A DNA stretch of 64,000 nt from Hydractinia symbiolongicarpus. Taxonomy: Eukaryota; Cnidaria; Hydrozoa; Anthoathecata; Hydractiniidae. The position numbers and the translations under genes are program-made. A model generated the notes under the pieces. The model saw nothing but the letters and a program-made list of their open reading frames with translations. It did no database searches and was not told the origin of the DNA. The DNA lies in the NCBI RefSeq assembly GCF_029227915.1, contig NC_079883.1:7254001-7318000 (forward strand), in the 5' to 3' direction. Below are positions 8,663 through 23,309 of this stretch, one piece after another (the stretch's first letter is position 1; the number at the start of each line of letters is the position of its first letter).

Positions 8663-9043
8663 ATGTCTGGACGTGGAAAAGGTGGAAAAGCTAAGGCTAA
8701 AGCCAAGACAAGATCCTCAAGAGCTGGACTTCAATTTCCAGTCGGTAGAGTGCATAGATTCCTTCGTAGAGGGCACTATGCTAACCGAATTGGATCTGGA
8801 GCACCAGTTTACTTAGCAGCCGTCTTGGAATATTTATCTGCTGAGATATTGGAGTTGGCTGGTAACGCAGCAAGAGACAACAAAAAAGCTAGGATTATTC
8901 CAAGACATTTACAATTGGCTGTTCGTAATGATGAAGAATTAAACAAACTTTTGAGCGGTGTAACCATTGCAGCTGGTGGTGTTTTGCCAAACATTCAAGC
9001 TGTCTTACTCCCAAAGAAGAACGACAAAGGACAGAAGAAGTAA
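8663..9043 (+). CDS. H2A: Histone H2A, unit 2
   Basis: 126 residues, identical to unit 1. Stem-loop at 9066-9081. Confidence 0.99.
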   Translation: MSGRGKGGKAKAKAKTRSSRAGLQFPVGRVHRFLRRGHYANRIGSGAPVYLAAVLEYLSAEILELAGNAARDNKKARIIPRHLQLAVRNDEELNKLLSGVTIAAGGVLPNIQAVLLPKKNDKGQKK

Positions 9044-9240
9044 ACCGCTACACTCAGAAAACAACGGCTATTTTTATAGCCACACATCTTTAAAAAAACA
9101 TTGTTTTTTTCACAAAACTATAACCTTAAAGTCTAATAGATAATCCATGCATACGCCTTGTCCTAAGTAACTCAAAGAAATTAAATAAAAAAATTTGATC
9201 ACAACGTCAAAATAAATTGCACGTATTTGCACCTACTAAT

Positions 9241-9360
9241 GTCTACGGCCATACCACGATGAACACACCCGTTCTCGTCTGATCACGGAAGTTAAGCATC
9301 GTCGGGCCGGGATAGTACTTGGATGGGGGACCGCCTGGGAACTCCCGGTGTCGTAGGCTT
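9241..9360 (+). rRNA. 5S rRNA: 5S ribosomal RNA, unit 2
   Basis: Same 120-nt gene as at 3389, with a TTTT stop at 9359-9362. Confidence 0.98.
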
Positions 9361-9687
9361 TTCATTTTCATTTGCTGTGATATATTTCTTGTTATAACAA
9401 TTAAGGAACGTGGCGGTTGTTGAAAGTGTTTCCTATGACATTTTCCTACGACATTTTCAGGTGATAGTACGAGAAAAAAGAGCTTTCAAATGCATACAAA
9501 CTCGATCTATTGCCGATCATCCAATAACCCTGACGGAATGGCAAATAAAATAAAATTCCGCCGCCTTCCGAGGACTTATATCGCAATCACGTTTCGTAAC
9601 AGCCAAGCGAGGTTTTACCTTAGCGTTTAAGTCACCACCGACATTTGGCCGCGCAACTTTTCTAAGCTCATTCATTTTGACTTAAGG

Positions 9688-9852
9688 AGGGGGCGAGCGC
9701 GGACGCAGGCCCCCACTACCAGAAATTGTACGGTCGAGTTACTGACGTTTGCAGTAATCGCAGAGGTCAGCCCAAGCGTAGTGCAATGCAAGAGCCTCAC
9801 TCTGGAAGAAAACCCTCATTGATCAGTCTTTACTTCCCCGTCAGGTAAGTAT
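9688..9852 (-). ncRNA. U1: U1 snRNA, unit 2
   Basis: The 5' end ATACTTACCTG is at 9842-9852 and the PSE-like element at 9896-9909. Confidence 0.97.
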
Positions 9853-10043
9853 GAGTTGGAACTGCACCGTAGCATGAGGGTACCCTTCAAAGTTTGTTAA
9901 TGCTTGTGGCTTGAGTGTGTTATAAACTGCCGTGTCGCGGGGCATAGGCTGTATTCTCCCCCAGTGTACGCGTTTTGTTCCCGCCGTAGACTATGCAGAG
10001 TGCCGTCGGAAAGAGGACTGCTATTATTCTTTTATTGCTTATG

Positions 10044-10229
10044 TGGGCCGCCATCGGTAATAGTGCAACACCAAGGCAACCCGTGGTCACGGCGTGAATG
10101 AATCCACCTCCATGACCCAAGGCCAAAAATCAGATTAATATACTGACCATTCAGAGAATGGCCTACCAGATATTAAACTGATAAGAACAGATACTACACT
10201 TGATCTTAGCCATTAGGCCGAGAAGCGAT
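10044..10229 (-). ncRNA. U2: U2 snRNA, unit 2
   Basis: The 5' end ATCGCTTCTCGG starts at 10229. The branch-recognition region and Sm site are intact. Confidence 0.97.
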
Positions 10230-10551
10230 AAAGAACAAGCGTTGCCATGATAGGCATCGTCCACACACCGTAACTGCTTGTGGAGCATGTCACGTTACTG
10301 TAAAGCTTACAACTGTCACCGCGTACGGATGGACGGCGACATAGTAAAAATCACGGCTGTTGATTTAGCCGTAGGATGGAGAGCGACTGTAGCGAGTGGA
10401 TGGTAACTTACATGAATGCTAACAAAGGCGACGATACTAAGTGCGTGATATTACTTTCCAATATGTCTGCGTACATTCCGTTTATCAACGCATTACGCCA
10501 GAACGTGCGCGCGCGTTACACAGTAGACCATGCAGCCGAAATGCGACAGTG

Positions 10552-10624
10552 CGACCCTGCCAGGAGTCGAACCTGGAATCCCCTGATTCGTAGTCAGATG
10601 CCTTATCCATTGGGCCACAGGGCC
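10552..10624 (-). tRNA. tRNA-Arg: tRNA-Arg(ACG), unit 2
   Basis: Same cloverleaf as at 4700-4772, again without a near T-run on its strand. Confidence 0.96.
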
Positions 10625-11203
10625 ATGCTTATGACTTCGCCCCATCGTCATTTTGGCTTGCGCATTCGTTTTACTTACGACAGAATTCTTCGTGTTTGTA
10701 GCCATGAAAGAAAGGGACTTCTGTGAGTGAATTTTTTTACTGTGGTCTAATAAAAAAGTCGAAACGCAGTGCCCAATATATGAATTGCTCCTAATAGCCG
10801 GAAACAGGCCGTGTCGATGATGTAGGCCGACATACGCAACGCAAACCAAAGAACGCTTTATGAAAATCCTAACACGAGCGCGGAAGAAGCCCAAATTAAC
10901 AGACTAGATGTAATGCTGAAGACCTCAAACTCCAGCAGCTTCTCTTGCAGACTATTGCGTCGTACTACAAATAAAAATTAACATGCTTTCGCATAGTCGC
11001 GGCACCCAAAACGGACATTATACGATGTACAGAAACACACATTTCTGTTTTCGCGCCAAATCAATTCCCGGGAGTGGTACTTTTACGTCCGCATACTTCG
11101 CACCGTCTTAAATTATATCTCATTTACACGGTAATGTTTAGTATACTTCTACTGTGATAACAAGCATCGTTTATCGTTGGATTGTTGTAAGAAAACATTA
11201 AAA

Positions 11204-11755
11204 ATGAGTGAAGCAGCTTCTCCAAAGAAAATCGCACCCAAGAAGAAACCTGCTGCAAAGAAGACAGCTGATCACCCTAAATATGTGGACATGATCAAGG
11301 CTGCTATCGCTACCCTAAAGGAACGCGGTGGTTCATCTCGCCAAGCTATTACAAAATATATTCATGCAAATTACAAAGTTGCTGAAAACTCAGATCATCA
11401 TCTGAAAATGGCTCTTAAACGAGGAGTAACATCAGGCGATTTGATTCAAACTAAAGGCACTGGTGCTTCTGGATCATTCAAGCTAGGTCAGGTAAAAAAA
11501 GAAAAACCTAAGAAAAAGGCCGCAGCAAAAAAGCCAACGGCAAAGAAGCCTACTGCAAAGAAAAGTACACCAAAAAAGAAGCCAGCAAAGAAGAGCACGC
11601 CAAAGAAAGCAGCAAAGAAGCCTGCCACAAAGAAAGCCTCGGCTAAGAAACCAGCAGCTAAGAAACCCACAAAGAAGCCTGTTGCTAAAAAACCTGCAGC
11701 AAAGAAGGTCAAAAAGACTCCCAAAAAGGCAGCAAAGAAGACCGCAAAAAAATAA
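11204..11755 (+). CDS. H1: Linker histone H1, unit 2
   Basis: 183 residues, identical to unit 1. The same upstream in-frame ATG (11177) is disregarded. Confidence 0.98.
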   Translation: MSEAASPKKIAPKKKPAAKKTADHPKYVDMIKAAIATLKERGGSSRQAITKYIHANYKVAENSDHHLKMALKRGVTSGDLIQTKGTGASGSFKLGQVKKEKPKKKAAAKKPTAKKPTAKKSTPKKKPAKKSTPKKAAKKPATKKASAKKPAAKKPTKKPVAKKPAAKKVKKTPKKAAKKTAKK

Positions 11756-12116
11756 TTTGTGTGTATCTGGCTATTACATTAACAAACGGCTATTTTTATA
11801 GCCACACATTTACAAAAAAACATTATCTTGGTACAAAGTTAAACTTGTTTAAGTCACTTAAACAGTTAAAAAAGAGTAAATTTAAGATTAGATTCCCTAA
11901 GTTTAAGTATTTTCGTTTTTAAATTTCTTATTTTCTTGCTTTTACTTTTCTTGCCCTTCATATTTTTAACATTGTCAAACTTTATGTAGCATAAAATTTT
12001 TATGTAGCATAAAATTTAAACAGAAAGCAGGACAAAGTTTGATATAAAAAGCTAGCCGTAATATTTTTTATGGATGTGTGGCTATAAAAATAGCCGTTTT
12101 TTGTTTGGTAAGATGC

Positions 12117-12530
<414 letters not shown>

Positions 12531-13008
12531 TTAAGAAGTCGATGTAGTACGGATACACAAGACGGTCTAAAATGCACTATCGCGCCAAAGTTTTATTTCT
12601 CATATTGATTGACAGCTAAGGTTCAAAACAAACCATTTGATTGGTGCTAAGAAAGTAATTTCTGATTGGCTGCATAATGACATTACGCTCATTACTTTAA
12701 CATTTTTATAAAATCTGTGTTTTTTGGCTACGGGAAAACGGCTGTATCTTCTGATACACAAAAGCTTTTGACTTTTTTTTTTTTTAGTAAGTAGCAGAAG
12801 GTTTGGCGAATTCCAACGATGCCAAATTTATTGCCTTACTGAAACATTAAGACCACGAATTTTTAAAAAAACTACAGTTTTACTTAAAAAAATGTACAAA
12901 ATGTTCGGAACATTTTGTAATGACGCAACTCTATTGGTTAATTAGGGTGTTTCCACGAGCAGTAGGTAATTTTATGGCCTCTTTTTAAAGCTGTCTGAAT
13001 TCTGTTAA

Positions 13009-13365
<357 letters not shown>

Positions 13366-13825
13366 GCGTTGTCATTGCTCAACAAAAACGGCTATTTTTA
13401 TAGCCACAAATCTTTTAAAACATTACTTTGTGCACGCTTCCAAATTACACAATGTGTAAAGTCTTGTCACAGTTACATTTATTGCTATACGATACTATGT
13501 CATATATGACACAAAAAAAATTTAGAAATACTTTGTAGGGTTAATTTGCCTGGGAGTGTTTCCGTGAAAAGCTGGGTTAAGTTAAATGTAAGCAATAACA
13601 TGGATCAATGTACTTGTCTTTTCTGCAAGTACAGCTAATAATACGTATGAAAAGTGAAGCTAATCCACACACACATGGGGAAGTATTTTAAATGTAGGCT
13701 AGTGTTCTTAAGCACATTATTTAGAAGTTTTATTAACTTCGGTTAACTTGTAGTGACGCCAAGTAAATGTTTTTTTAAAGATGTGTGGTCTTAAAAAAGA
13801 CCGTTTGTGTTTGGTAGACGTTGGT

Positions 13826-14230
13826 TTACTTGCTGCTTGTGTATTTTGTGACGGCTTTTGTTCCTTCACTGACTGCGTGTTTTGCAAGTTCTCCAGGCAA
13901 GAGAAGACGTACTGCGGTTTGAATTTCACGAGAAGAGATGGTCGACTTTTTGTTTTGAAGAGCCAAACGCGAAGCTTCGGAAGCAATGCGCTCAAAGATG
14001 TCGTTGACAAATGAGTTCATGATGCTCATAGCTTTGCTTGAAACTCCGACATCTGGGTGAACTTGTTTCAAAACATTGTAGATGTAAATAGCATAACTTT
14101 CCTTTCTCTTTCTCTTGCGTTTCTTTTCACCAGTTCCACCAATCTTTCCTCCTTTTTTGCCGGCTCTTTTTTCACCTTTCTTGGCTACTTTAGGTGCCTG
14201 TTTTCCTCCTTTAGCTGCTGCGTCAGACAT
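13826..14230 (-). CDS. H2B: Histone H2B, unit 3
   Basis: 134 residues, identical to the other copies. Stem-loop at 13787-13802. Confidence 0.99.
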   Translation of the reverse strand: MSDAAAKGGKQAPKVAKKGEKRAGKKGGKIGGTGEKKRKRKRKESYAIYIYNVLKQVHPDVGVSSKAMSIMNSFVNDIFERIASEASRLALQNKKSTISSREIQTAVRLLLPGELAKHAVSEGTKAVTKYTSSK

Positions 14231-14514
14231 GGTTAAAAATTTTTGCTACTTAACTTGTAAATAAGCATTAAACTGCAAGTCAAAACTTTTTGTTTATAAG
14301 TAAAAAAATCGGATCGAATTCGATCCGAAAACGCCGATACGCAATTTAATTGGTTAAAAAAAAAATCTTTTGTTTAATACTTAATTATGATTGGTTAAAA
14401 AAACATGATTTCGATCCTATTTTTATGATGAAAAAACGAGTAAAGTTTATTTCGTTAACACTTACGTTAAATATTCGTACGTTTTTGTATTAACTTACAA
14501 ATCAAATCGCAGTT

Positions 14515-14895
14515 ATGTCTGGACGTGGAAAAGGTGGAAAAGCTAAGGCTAAAGCCAAGACAAGATCCTCAAGAGCTGGACTTCAATTTCCAGTCGGTAG
14601 AGTGCATAGATTCCTTCGTAGAGGGCACTATGCTAACCGAATTGGATCTGGAGCACCAGTTTACTTAGCAGCCGTCTTGGAATATTTATCTGCTGAGATA
14701 TTGGAGTTGGCTGGTAACGCAGCAAGAGACAACAAAAAAGCTAGGATTATTCCAAGACATTTACAATTGGCTGTTCGTAATGATGAAGAATTAAACAAAC
14801 TTTTGAGCGGTGTAACCATTGCAGCTGGTGGTGTTTTGCCAAACATTCAAGCTGTCTTACTCCCAAAGAAGAACGACAAAGGACAGAAGAAGTAA
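14515..14895 (+). CDS. H2A: Histone H2A, unit 3
   Basis: 126 residues, identical to the other intact copies. Stem-loop at 14918-14933. Confidence 0.99.
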   Translation: MSGRGKGGKAKAKAKTRSSRAGLQFPVGRVHRFLRRGHYANRIGSGAPVYLAAVLEYLSAEILELAGNAARDNKKARIIPRHLQLAVRNDEELNKLLSGVTIAAGGVLPNIQAVLLPKKNDKGQKK

Positions 14896-15092
14896 ACCGC
14901 TACACTCAGAAAACAACGGCTATTTTTATAGCCACACATCTTTAAAAAAACATTGTTTTTTTCACAAAACTATAACCTTAAAGTCTAATAGATAATCCAT
15001 GCATACGCCTTGTCCTAAGTAACTCAAAGAAATTAAATAAAAAAATTTGATCACAACGTCAAAATAAATTGCACGTATTTGCACCTACTAAT

Positions 15093-15212
15093 GTCTACGG
15101 CCATACCACGATGAACACACCCGTTCTCGTCTGATCACGGAAGTTAAGCATCGTCGGGCCGGGATAGTACTTGGATGGGGGACCGCCTGGGAACTCCCGG
15201 TGTCGTAGGCTT
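15093..15212 (+). rRNA. 5S rRNA: 5S ribosomal RNA, unit 3
   Basis: Full 120-nt gene with both helix I arms and the internal control region. Confidence 0.98.
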
Positions 15213-15539
15213 TTCATTTTCATTTGCTGTGATATATTTCTTGTTATAACAATTAAGGAACGTGGCGGTTGTTGAAAGTGTTTCCTATGACATTTTCCTA
15301 CGACATTTTCAGGTGATAGTACGAGAAAAAAGAGCTTTCAAATGCATACAAACTCGATCTATTGCCGATCATCCAATAACCCTGACGGAATGGCAAATAA
15401 AATAAAATTCCGCCGCCTTCCGAGGACTTATATCGCAATCACGTTTCGTAACAGCCAAGCGAGGTTTTACCTTAGCGTTTAAGTCACCACCGACATTTGG
15501 CCGCGCAACTTTTCTAAGCTCATTCATTTTGACTTAAGG

Positions 15540-15704
15540 AGGGGGCGAGCGCGGACGCAGGCCCCCACTACCAGAAATTGTACGGTCGAGTTACTGACGT
15601 TTGCAGTAATCGCAGAGGTCAGCCCAAGCGTAGTGCAATGCAAGAGCCTCACTCTGGAAGAAAACCCTCATTGATCAGTCTTTACTTCCCCGTCAGGTAA
15701 GTAT
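15540..15704 (-). ncRNA. U1: U1 snRNA, unit 3
   Basis: Complete, with its 5' end at 15704. Candidate PSE at 15748-15761. Confidence 0.97.
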
Positions 15705-15895
15705 GAGTTGGAACTGCACCGTAGCATGAGGGTACCCTTCAAAGTTTGTTAATGCTTGTGGCTTGAGTGTGTTATAAACTGCCGTGTCGCGGGGCATAGG
15801 CTGTATTCTCCCCCAGTGTACGCGTTTTGTTCCCGCCGTAGACTATGCAGAGTGCCGTCGGAAAGAGGACTGCTATTATTCTTTTATTGCTTATG

Positions 15896-16081
15896 TGGGC
15901 CGCCATCGGTAATAGTGCAACACCAAGGCAACCCGTGGTCACGGCGTGAATGAATCCACCTCCATGACCCAAGGCCAAAAATCAGATTAATATACTGACC
16001 ATTCAGAGAATGGCCTACCAGATATTAAACTGATAAGAACAGATACTACACTTGATCTTAGCCATTAGGCCGAGAAGCGAT
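15896..16081 (-). ncRNA. U2: U2 snRNA, unit 3
   Basis: Complete, with its 5' end at 16081. Candidate PSE at 16122-16135. Confidence 0.97.
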
Positions 16082-16403
16082 AAAGAACAAGCGTTGCCAT
16101 GATAGGCATCGTCCACACACCGTAACTGCTTGTGGAGCATGTCACGTTACTGTAAAGCTTACAACTGTCACCGCGTACGGATGGACGGCGACATAGTAAA
16201 AATCACGGCTGTTGATTTAGCCGTAGGATGGAGAGCGACTGTAGCGAGTGGATGGTAACTTACATGAATGCTAACAAAGGCGACGATACTAAGTGCGTGA
16301 TATTACTTTCCAATATGTCTGCGTACATTCCGTTTATCAACGCATTACGCCAGAACGTGCGCGCGCGTTACACAGTAGACCATGCAGCCGAAATGCGACA
16401 GTG

Positions 16404-16476
16404 CGACCCTGCCAGGAGTCGAACCTGGAATCCCCTGATTCGTAGTCAGATGCCTTATCCATTGGGCCACAGGGCC
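16404..16476 (-). tRNA. tRNA-Arg: tRNA-Arg(ACG), unit 3
   Basis: Intact cloverleaf, A box and B box as at 4700-4772. Confidence 0.96.
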
Positions 16477-17055
16477 ATGCTTATGACTTCGCCCCATCGT
16501 CATTTTGGCTTGCGCATTCGTTTTACTTACGACAGAATTCTTCGTGTTTGTAGCCATGAAAGAAAGGGACTTCTGTGAGTGAATTTTTTTACTGTGGTCT
16601 AATAAAAAAGTCGAAACGCAGTGCCCAATATATGAATTGCTCCTAATAGCCGGAAACAGGCCGTGTCGATGATGTAGGCCGACATACGCAACGCAAACCA
16701 AAGAACGCTTTATGAAAATCCTAACACGAGCGCGGAAGAAGCCCAAATTAACAGACTAGATGTAATGCTGAAGACCTCAAACTCCAGCAGCTTCTCTTGC
16801 AGACTATTGCGTCGTACTACAAATAAAAATTAACATGCTTTCGCATAGTCGCGGCACCCAAAACGGACATTATACGATGTACAGAAACACACATTTCTGT
16901 TTTCGCGCCAAATCAATTCCCGGGAGTGGTACTTTTACGTCCGCATACTTCGCACCGTCTTAAATTATATCTCATTTACACGGTAATGTTTAGTATACTT
17001 CTACTGTGATAACAAGCATCGTTTATCGTTGGATTGTTGTAAGAAAACATTAAAA

Positions 17056-17406
17056 ATGAGTGAAGCAGCTTCTCCAAAGAAAATCGCACCCAAGAAGAAA
17101 CCTGCTGCAAAGAAGACAGCTGATCACCCTAAATATGTGGACATGATCAAGGCTGCTATCGCTACCCTAAAGGAACGCGGTGGTTCATCTCGCCAAGCTA
17201 TTACAAAATATATTCATGCAAATTACAAAGTTGCTGAAAACTCAGATCATCATCTGAAAATGGCTCTTAAACGAGGAGTAACATCAGGCGATTTGATTCA
17301 AACTAAAGGCACTGGTGCTTCTGGATCATTCAAGCTAGGTCAGGTAAAAAAAGAAAAACCTAAGAAAAAGGCCGCAGCAAAAAAGCCAACGGCAAAGAAG
17401 CCTACT
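17056..17406 (+). CDS. H1: Linker histone H1, unit 3, cut by gap
   Basis: The first 117 of 183 codons are present: the N-tail, the whole winged helix and the start of the Lys-rich tail. The remainder is in the N run. An open frame across the N run into U1 sequence is an artefact. The gene is truncated by the assembly, not shown to be broken. Confidence 0.95.
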
Positions 17407-17906
17407 NNNNNNNNNNNNNNNNNNNNNNNNNNNNNNNNNNNNNNNNNNNNNNNNNNNNNNNNNNNNNNNNNNNNNNNNNNNNNNNNNNNNNNNNNNNNNN
17501 NNNNNNNNNNNNNNNNNNNNNNNNNNNNNNNNNNNNNNNNNNNNNNNNNNNNNNNNNNNNNNNNNNNNNNNNNNNNNNNNNNNNNNNNNNNNNNNNNNNN
17601 NNNNNNNNNNNNNNNNNNNNNNNNNNNNNNNNNNNNNNNNNNNNNNNNNNNNNNNNNNNNNNNNNNNNNNNNNNNNNNNNNNNNNNNNNNNNNNNNNNNN
17701 NNNNNNNNNNNNNNNNNNNNNNNNNNNNNNNNNNNNNNNNNNNNNNNNNNNNNNNNNNNNNNNNNNNNNNNNNNNNNNNNNNNNNNNNNNNNNNNNNNNN
17801 NNNNNNNNNNNNNNNNNNNNNNNNNNNNNNNNNNNNNNNNNNNNNNNNNNNNNNNNNNNNNNNNNNNNNNNNNNNNNNNNNNNNNNNNNNNNNNNNNNNN
17901 NNNNNN
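17407..17906. other. Assembly gap 1 (500 N)
   Basis: Exactly 500 N, a conventional placeholder length. The left flank is at unit position 5702 (inside H1) and the right flank at 3838 (3' end of U1). In an unbroken array the missing DNA would be 3,987 bp plus any whole number of 5,852-bp units, so genes such as H3, H4, H2B, H2A and 5S are likely hidden here. Confidence 0.95.
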
Positions 17907-18069
17907 GGGGCGAGCGCGGACGCAGGCCCCCACTACCAGAAATTGTACGGTCGAGTTACTGACGTTTGCAGTAATCGCAGAGGTCAGCCCAAGCGTAGTG
18001 CAATGCAAGAGCCTCACTCTGGAAGAAAACCCTCATTGATCAGTCTTTACTTCCCCGTCAGGTAAGTAT
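17907..18069 (-). ncRNA. U1: U1 snRNA, unit 4 (last ~2 nt in gap)
   Basis: The 5' end is at 18069. The Sm site and nearly the full 3' stem are present, and only about two terminal bases fall in the N run. Candidate PSE at 18113-18126. Confidence 0.95.
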
Positions 18070-18260
18070 GAGTTGGAACTGCACCGTAGCATGAGGGTAC
18101 CCTTCAAAGTTTGTTAATGCTTGTGGCTTGAGTGTGTTATAAACTGCCGTGTCGCGGGGCATAGGCTGTATTCTCCCCCAGTGTACGCGTTTTGTTCCCG
18201 CCGTAGACTATGCAGAGTGCCGTCGGAAAGAGGACTGCTATTATTCTTTTATTGCTTATG

Positions 18261-18446
18261 TGGGCCGCCATCGGTAATAGTGCAACACCAAGGCAACCCG
18301 TGGTCACGGCGTGAATGAATCCACCTCCATGACCCAAGGCCAAAAATCAGATTAATATACTGACCATTCAGAGAATGGCCTACCAGATATTAAACTGATA
18401 AGAACAGATACTACACTTGATCTTAGCCATTAGGCCGAGAAGCGAT
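18261..18446 (-). ncRNA. U2: U2 snRNA, unit 4
   Basis: Complete copy with its 5' end at 18446. Candidate PSE at 18487-18500. Confidence 0.97.
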
Positions 18447-18768
18447 AAAGAACAAGCGTTGCCATGATAGGCATCGTCCACACACCGTAACTGCTTGTGG
18501 AGCATGTCACGTTACTGTAAAGCTTACAACTGTCACCGCGTACGGATGGACGGCGACATAGTAAAAATCACGGCTGTTGATTTAGCCGTAGGATGGAGAG
18601 CGACTGTAGCGAGTGGATGGTAACTTACATGAATGCTAACAAAGGCGACGATACTAAGTGCGTGATATTACTTTCCAATATGTCTGCGTACATTCCGTTT
18701 ATCAACGCATTACGCCAGAACGTGCGCGCGCGTTACACAGTAGACCATGCAGCCGAAATGCGACAGTG

Positions 18769-18841
18769 CGACCCTGCCAGGAGTCGAACCTGGAATCCCC
18801 TGATTCGTAGTCAGATGCCTTATCCATTGGGCCACAGGGCC
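18769..18841 (-). tRNA. tRNA-Arg: tRNA-Arg(ACG), unit 4
   Basis: Intact copy, 73 nt, anticodon ACG. Confidence 0.96.
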
Positions 18842-19420
18842 ATGCTTATGACTTCGCCCCATCGTCATTTTGGCTTGCGCATTCGTTTTACTTACGACAG
18901 AATTCTTCGTGTTTGTAGCCATGAAAGAAAGGGACTTCTGTGAGTGAATTTTTTTACTGTGGTCTAATAAAAAAGTCGAAACGCAGTGCCCAATATATGA
19001 ATTGCTCCTAATAGCCGGAAACAGGCCGTGTCGATGATGTAGGCCGACATACGCAACGCAAACCAAAGAACGCTTTATGAAAATCCTAACACGAGCGCGG
19101 AAGAAGCCCAAATTAACAGACTAGATGTAATGCTGAAGACCTCAAACTCCAGCAGCTTCTCTTGCAGACTATTGCGTCGTACTACAAATAAAAATTAACA
19201 TGCTTTCGCATAGTCGCGGCACCCAAAACGGACATTATACGATGTACAGAAACACACATTTCTGTTTTCGCGCCAAATCAATTCCCGGGAGTGGTACTTT
19301 TACGTCCGCATACTTCGCACCGTCTTAAATTATATCTCATTTACACGGTAATGTTTAGTATACTTCTACTGTGATAACAAGCATCGTTTATCGTTGGATT
19401 GTTGTAAGAAAACATTAAAA

Positions 19421-19972
19421 ATGAGTGAAGCAGCTTCTCCAAAGAAAATCGCACCCAAGAAGAAACCTGCTGCAAAGAAGACAGCTGATCACCCTAAATA
19501 TGTGGACATGATCAAGGCTGCTATCGCTACCCTAAAGGAACGCGGTGGTTCATCTCGCCAAGCTATTACAAAATATATTCATGCAAATTACAAAGTTGCT
19601 GAAAACTCAGATCATCATCTGAAAATGGCTCTTAAACGAGGAGTAACATCAGGCGATTTGATTCAAACTAAAGGCACTGGTGCTTCTGGATCATTCAAGC
19701 TAGGTCAGGTAAAAAAAGAAAAACCTAAGAAAAAGGCCGCAGCAAAAAAGCCAACGGCAAAGAAGCCTACTGCAAAGAAAAGTACACCAAAAAAGAAGCC
19801 AGCAAAGAAGAGCACGCCAAAGAAAGCAGCAAAGAAGCCTGCCACAAAGAAAGCCTCGGCTAAGAAACCAGCAGCTAAGAAACCCACAAAGAAGCCTGTT
19901 GCTAAAAAACCTGCAGCAAAGAAGGTCAAAAAGACTCCCAAAAAGGCAGCAAAGAAGACCGCAAAAAAATAA
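19421..19972 (+). CDS. H1: Linker histone H1, unit 4
   Basis: 183 residues, identical to unit 1. It is the first complete gene-coding frame after the gap. Confidence 0.98.
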   Translation: MSEAASPKKIAPKKKPAAKKTADHPKYVDMIKAAIATLKERGGSSRQAITKYIHANYKVAENSDHHLKMALKRGVTSGDLIQTKGTGASGSFKLGQVKKEKPKKKAAAKKPTAKKPTAKKSTPKKKPAKKSTPKKAAKKPATKKASAKKPAAKKPTKKPVAKKPAAKKVKKTPKKAAKKTAKK

Positions 19973-20333
19973 TTTGTGTGTATCTGGCTATTACATTAAC
20001 AAACGGCTATTTTTATAGCCACACATTTACAAAAAAACATTATCTTGGTACAAAGTTAAACTTGTTTAAGTCACTTAAACAGTTAAAAAAGAGTAAATTT
20101 AAGATTAGATTCCCTAAGTTTAAGTATTTTCGTTTTTAAATTTCTTATTTTCTTGCTTTTACTTTTCTTGCCCTTCATATTTTTAACATTGTCAAACTTT
20201 ATGTAGCATAAAATTTTTATGTAGCATAAAATTTAAACAGAAAGCAGGACAAAGTTTGATATAAAAAGCTAGCCGTAATATTTTTTATGGATGTGTGGCT
20301 ATAAAAATAGCCGTTTTTTGTTTGGTAAGATGC

Positions 20334-20747
<414 letters not shown>

Positions 20748-21225
20748 TTAAGAAGTCGATGTAGTACGGATACACAAGACGGTCTAAAATGCACTATCGC
20801 GCCAAAGTTTTATTTCTCATATTGATTGACAGCTAAGGTTCAAAACAAACCATTTGATTGGTGCTAAGAAAGTAATTTCTGATTGGCTGCATAATGACAT
20901 TACGCTCATTACTTTAACATTTTTATAAAATCTGTGTTTTTTGGCTACGGGAAAACGGCTGTATCTTCTGATACACAAAAGCTTTTGACTTTTTTTTTTT
21001 TTAGTAAGTAGCAGAAGGTTTGGCGAATTCCAACGATGCCAAATTTATTGCCTTACTGAAACATTAAGACCACGAATTTTTAAAAAAACTACAGTTTTAC
21101 TTAAAAAAATGTACAAAATGTTCGGAACATTTTGTAATGACGCAACTCTATTGGTTAATTAGGGTGTTTCCACGAGCAGTAGGTAATTTTATGGCCTCTT
21201 TTTAAAGCTGTCTGAATTCTGTTAA

Positions 21226-21582
<357 letters not shown>

Positions 21583-22042
21583 GCGTTGTCATTGCTCAAC
21601 AAAAACGGCTATTTTTATAGCCACAAATCTTTTAAAACATTACTTTGTGCACGCTTCCAAATTACACAATGTGTAAAGTCTTGTCACAGTTACATTTATT
21701 GCTATACGATACTATGTCATATATGACACAAAAAAAATTTAGAAATACTTTGTAGGGTTAATTTGCCTGGGAGTGTTTCCGTGAAAAGCTGGGTTAAGTT
21801 AAATGTAAGCAATAACATGGATCAATGTACTTGTCTTTTCTGCAAGTACAGCTAATAATACGTATGAAAAGTGAAGCTAATCCACACACACATGGGGAAG
21901 TATTTTAAATGTAGGCTAGTGTTCTTAAGCACATTATTTAGAAGTTTTATTAACTTCGGTTAACTTGTAGTGACGCCAAGTAAATGTTTTTTTAAAGATG
22001 TGTGGTCTTAAAAAAGACCGTTTGTGTTTGGTAGACGTTGGT

Positions 22043-22447
22043 TTACTTGCTGCTTGTGTATTTTGTGACGGCTTTTGTTCCTTCACTGACTGCGTGTTTT
22101 GCAAGTTCTCCAGGCAAGAGAAGACGTACTGCGGTTTGAATTTCACGAGAAGAGATGGTCGACTTTTTGTTTTGAAGAGCCAAACGCGAAGCTTCGGAAG
22201 CAATGCGCTCAAAGATGTCGTTGACAAATGAGTTCATGATGCTCATAGCTTTGCTTGAAACTCCGACATCTGGGTGAACTTGTTTCAAAACATTGTAGAT
22301 GTAAATAGCATAACTTTCCTTTCTCTTTCTCTTGCGTTTCTTTTCACCAGTTCCACCAATCTTTCCTCCTTTTTTGCCGGCTCTTTTTTCACCTTTCTTG
22401 GCTACTTTAGGTGCCTGTTTTCCTCCTTTAGCTGCTGCGTCAGACAT
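22043..22447 (-). CDS. H2B: Histone H2B, unit 5
   Basis: 134 residues, same protein as unit 1. Confidence 0.99.
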   Translation of the reverse strand: MSDAAAKGGKQAPKVAKKGEKRAGKKGGKIGGTGEKKRKRKRKESYAIYIYNVLKQVHPDVGVSSKAMSIMNSFVNDIFERIASEASRLALQNKKSTISSREIQTAVRLLLPGELAKHAVSEGTKAVTKYTSSK

Positions 22448-22731
22448 GGTTAAAAATTTTTGCTACTTAACTTGTAAATAAGCATTAAACTGCAAGTCAA
22501 AACTTTTTGTTTATAAGTAAAAAAATCGGATCGAATTCGATCCGAAAACGCCGATACGCAATTTAATTGGTTAAAAAAAAAATCTTTTGTTTAATACTTA
22601 ATTATGATTGGTTAAAAAAACATGATTTCGATCCTATTTTTATGATGAAAAAACGAGTAAAGTTTATTTCGTTAACACTTACGTTAAATATTCGTACGTT
22701 TTTGTATTAACTTACAAATCAAATCGCAGTT

Positions 22732-23112
22732 ATGTCTGGACGTGGAAAAGGTGGAAAAGCTAAGGCTAAAGCCAAGACAAGATCCTCAAGAGCTGGACTT
22801 CAATTTCCAGTCGGTAGAGTGCATAGATTCCTTCGTAGAGGGCACTATGCTAACCGAATTGGATCTGGAGCACCAGTTTACTTAGCAGCCGTCTTGGAAT
22901 ATTTATCTGCTGAGATATTGGAGTTGGCTGGTAACGCAGCAAGAGACAACAAAAAAGCTAGGATTATTCCAAGACATTTACAATTGGCTGTTCGTAATGA
23001 TGAAGAATTAAACAAACTTTTGAGCGGTGTAACCATTGCAGCTGGTGGTGTTTTGCCAAACATTCAAGCTGTCTTACTCCCAAAGAAGAACGACAAAGGA
23101 CAGAAGAAGTAA
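22732..23112 (+). CDS. H2A: Histone H2A, unit 5
   Basis: 126 residues, same protein as unit 1. Confidence 0.99.
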   Translation: MSGRGKGGKAKAKAKTRSSRAGLQFPVGRVHRFLRRGHYANRIGSGAPVYLAAVLEYLSAEILELAGNAARDNKKARIIPRHLQLAVRNDEELNKLLSGVTIAAGGVLPNIQAVLLPKKNDKGQKK

Positions 23113-23309
23113 ACCGCTACACTCAGAAAACAACGGCTATTTTTATAGCCACACATCTTTAAAAAAACATTGTTTTTTTCACAAAACTATAACCTTAAAG
23201 TCTAATAGATAATCCATGCATACGCCTTGTCCTAAGTAACTCAAAGAAATTAAATAAAAAAATTTGATCACAACGTCAAAATAAATTGCACGTATTTGCA
23301 CCTACTAAT

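Larger units (their letters stand above)
17907..19972 (+). repeat. Repeat unit 4, right part only
   Basis: Contains U1, U2, tRNA-Arg and H1, with spacing identical to unit 1 (positions 3838-5903). Its left part is lost in the gap. Confidence 0.96.

Noticed and set aside
17029-18039. 336-residue ORF across gap 1
   Set aside because: It is created by reading N as open sequence. The real content is a truncated H1 followed by U1 DNA.
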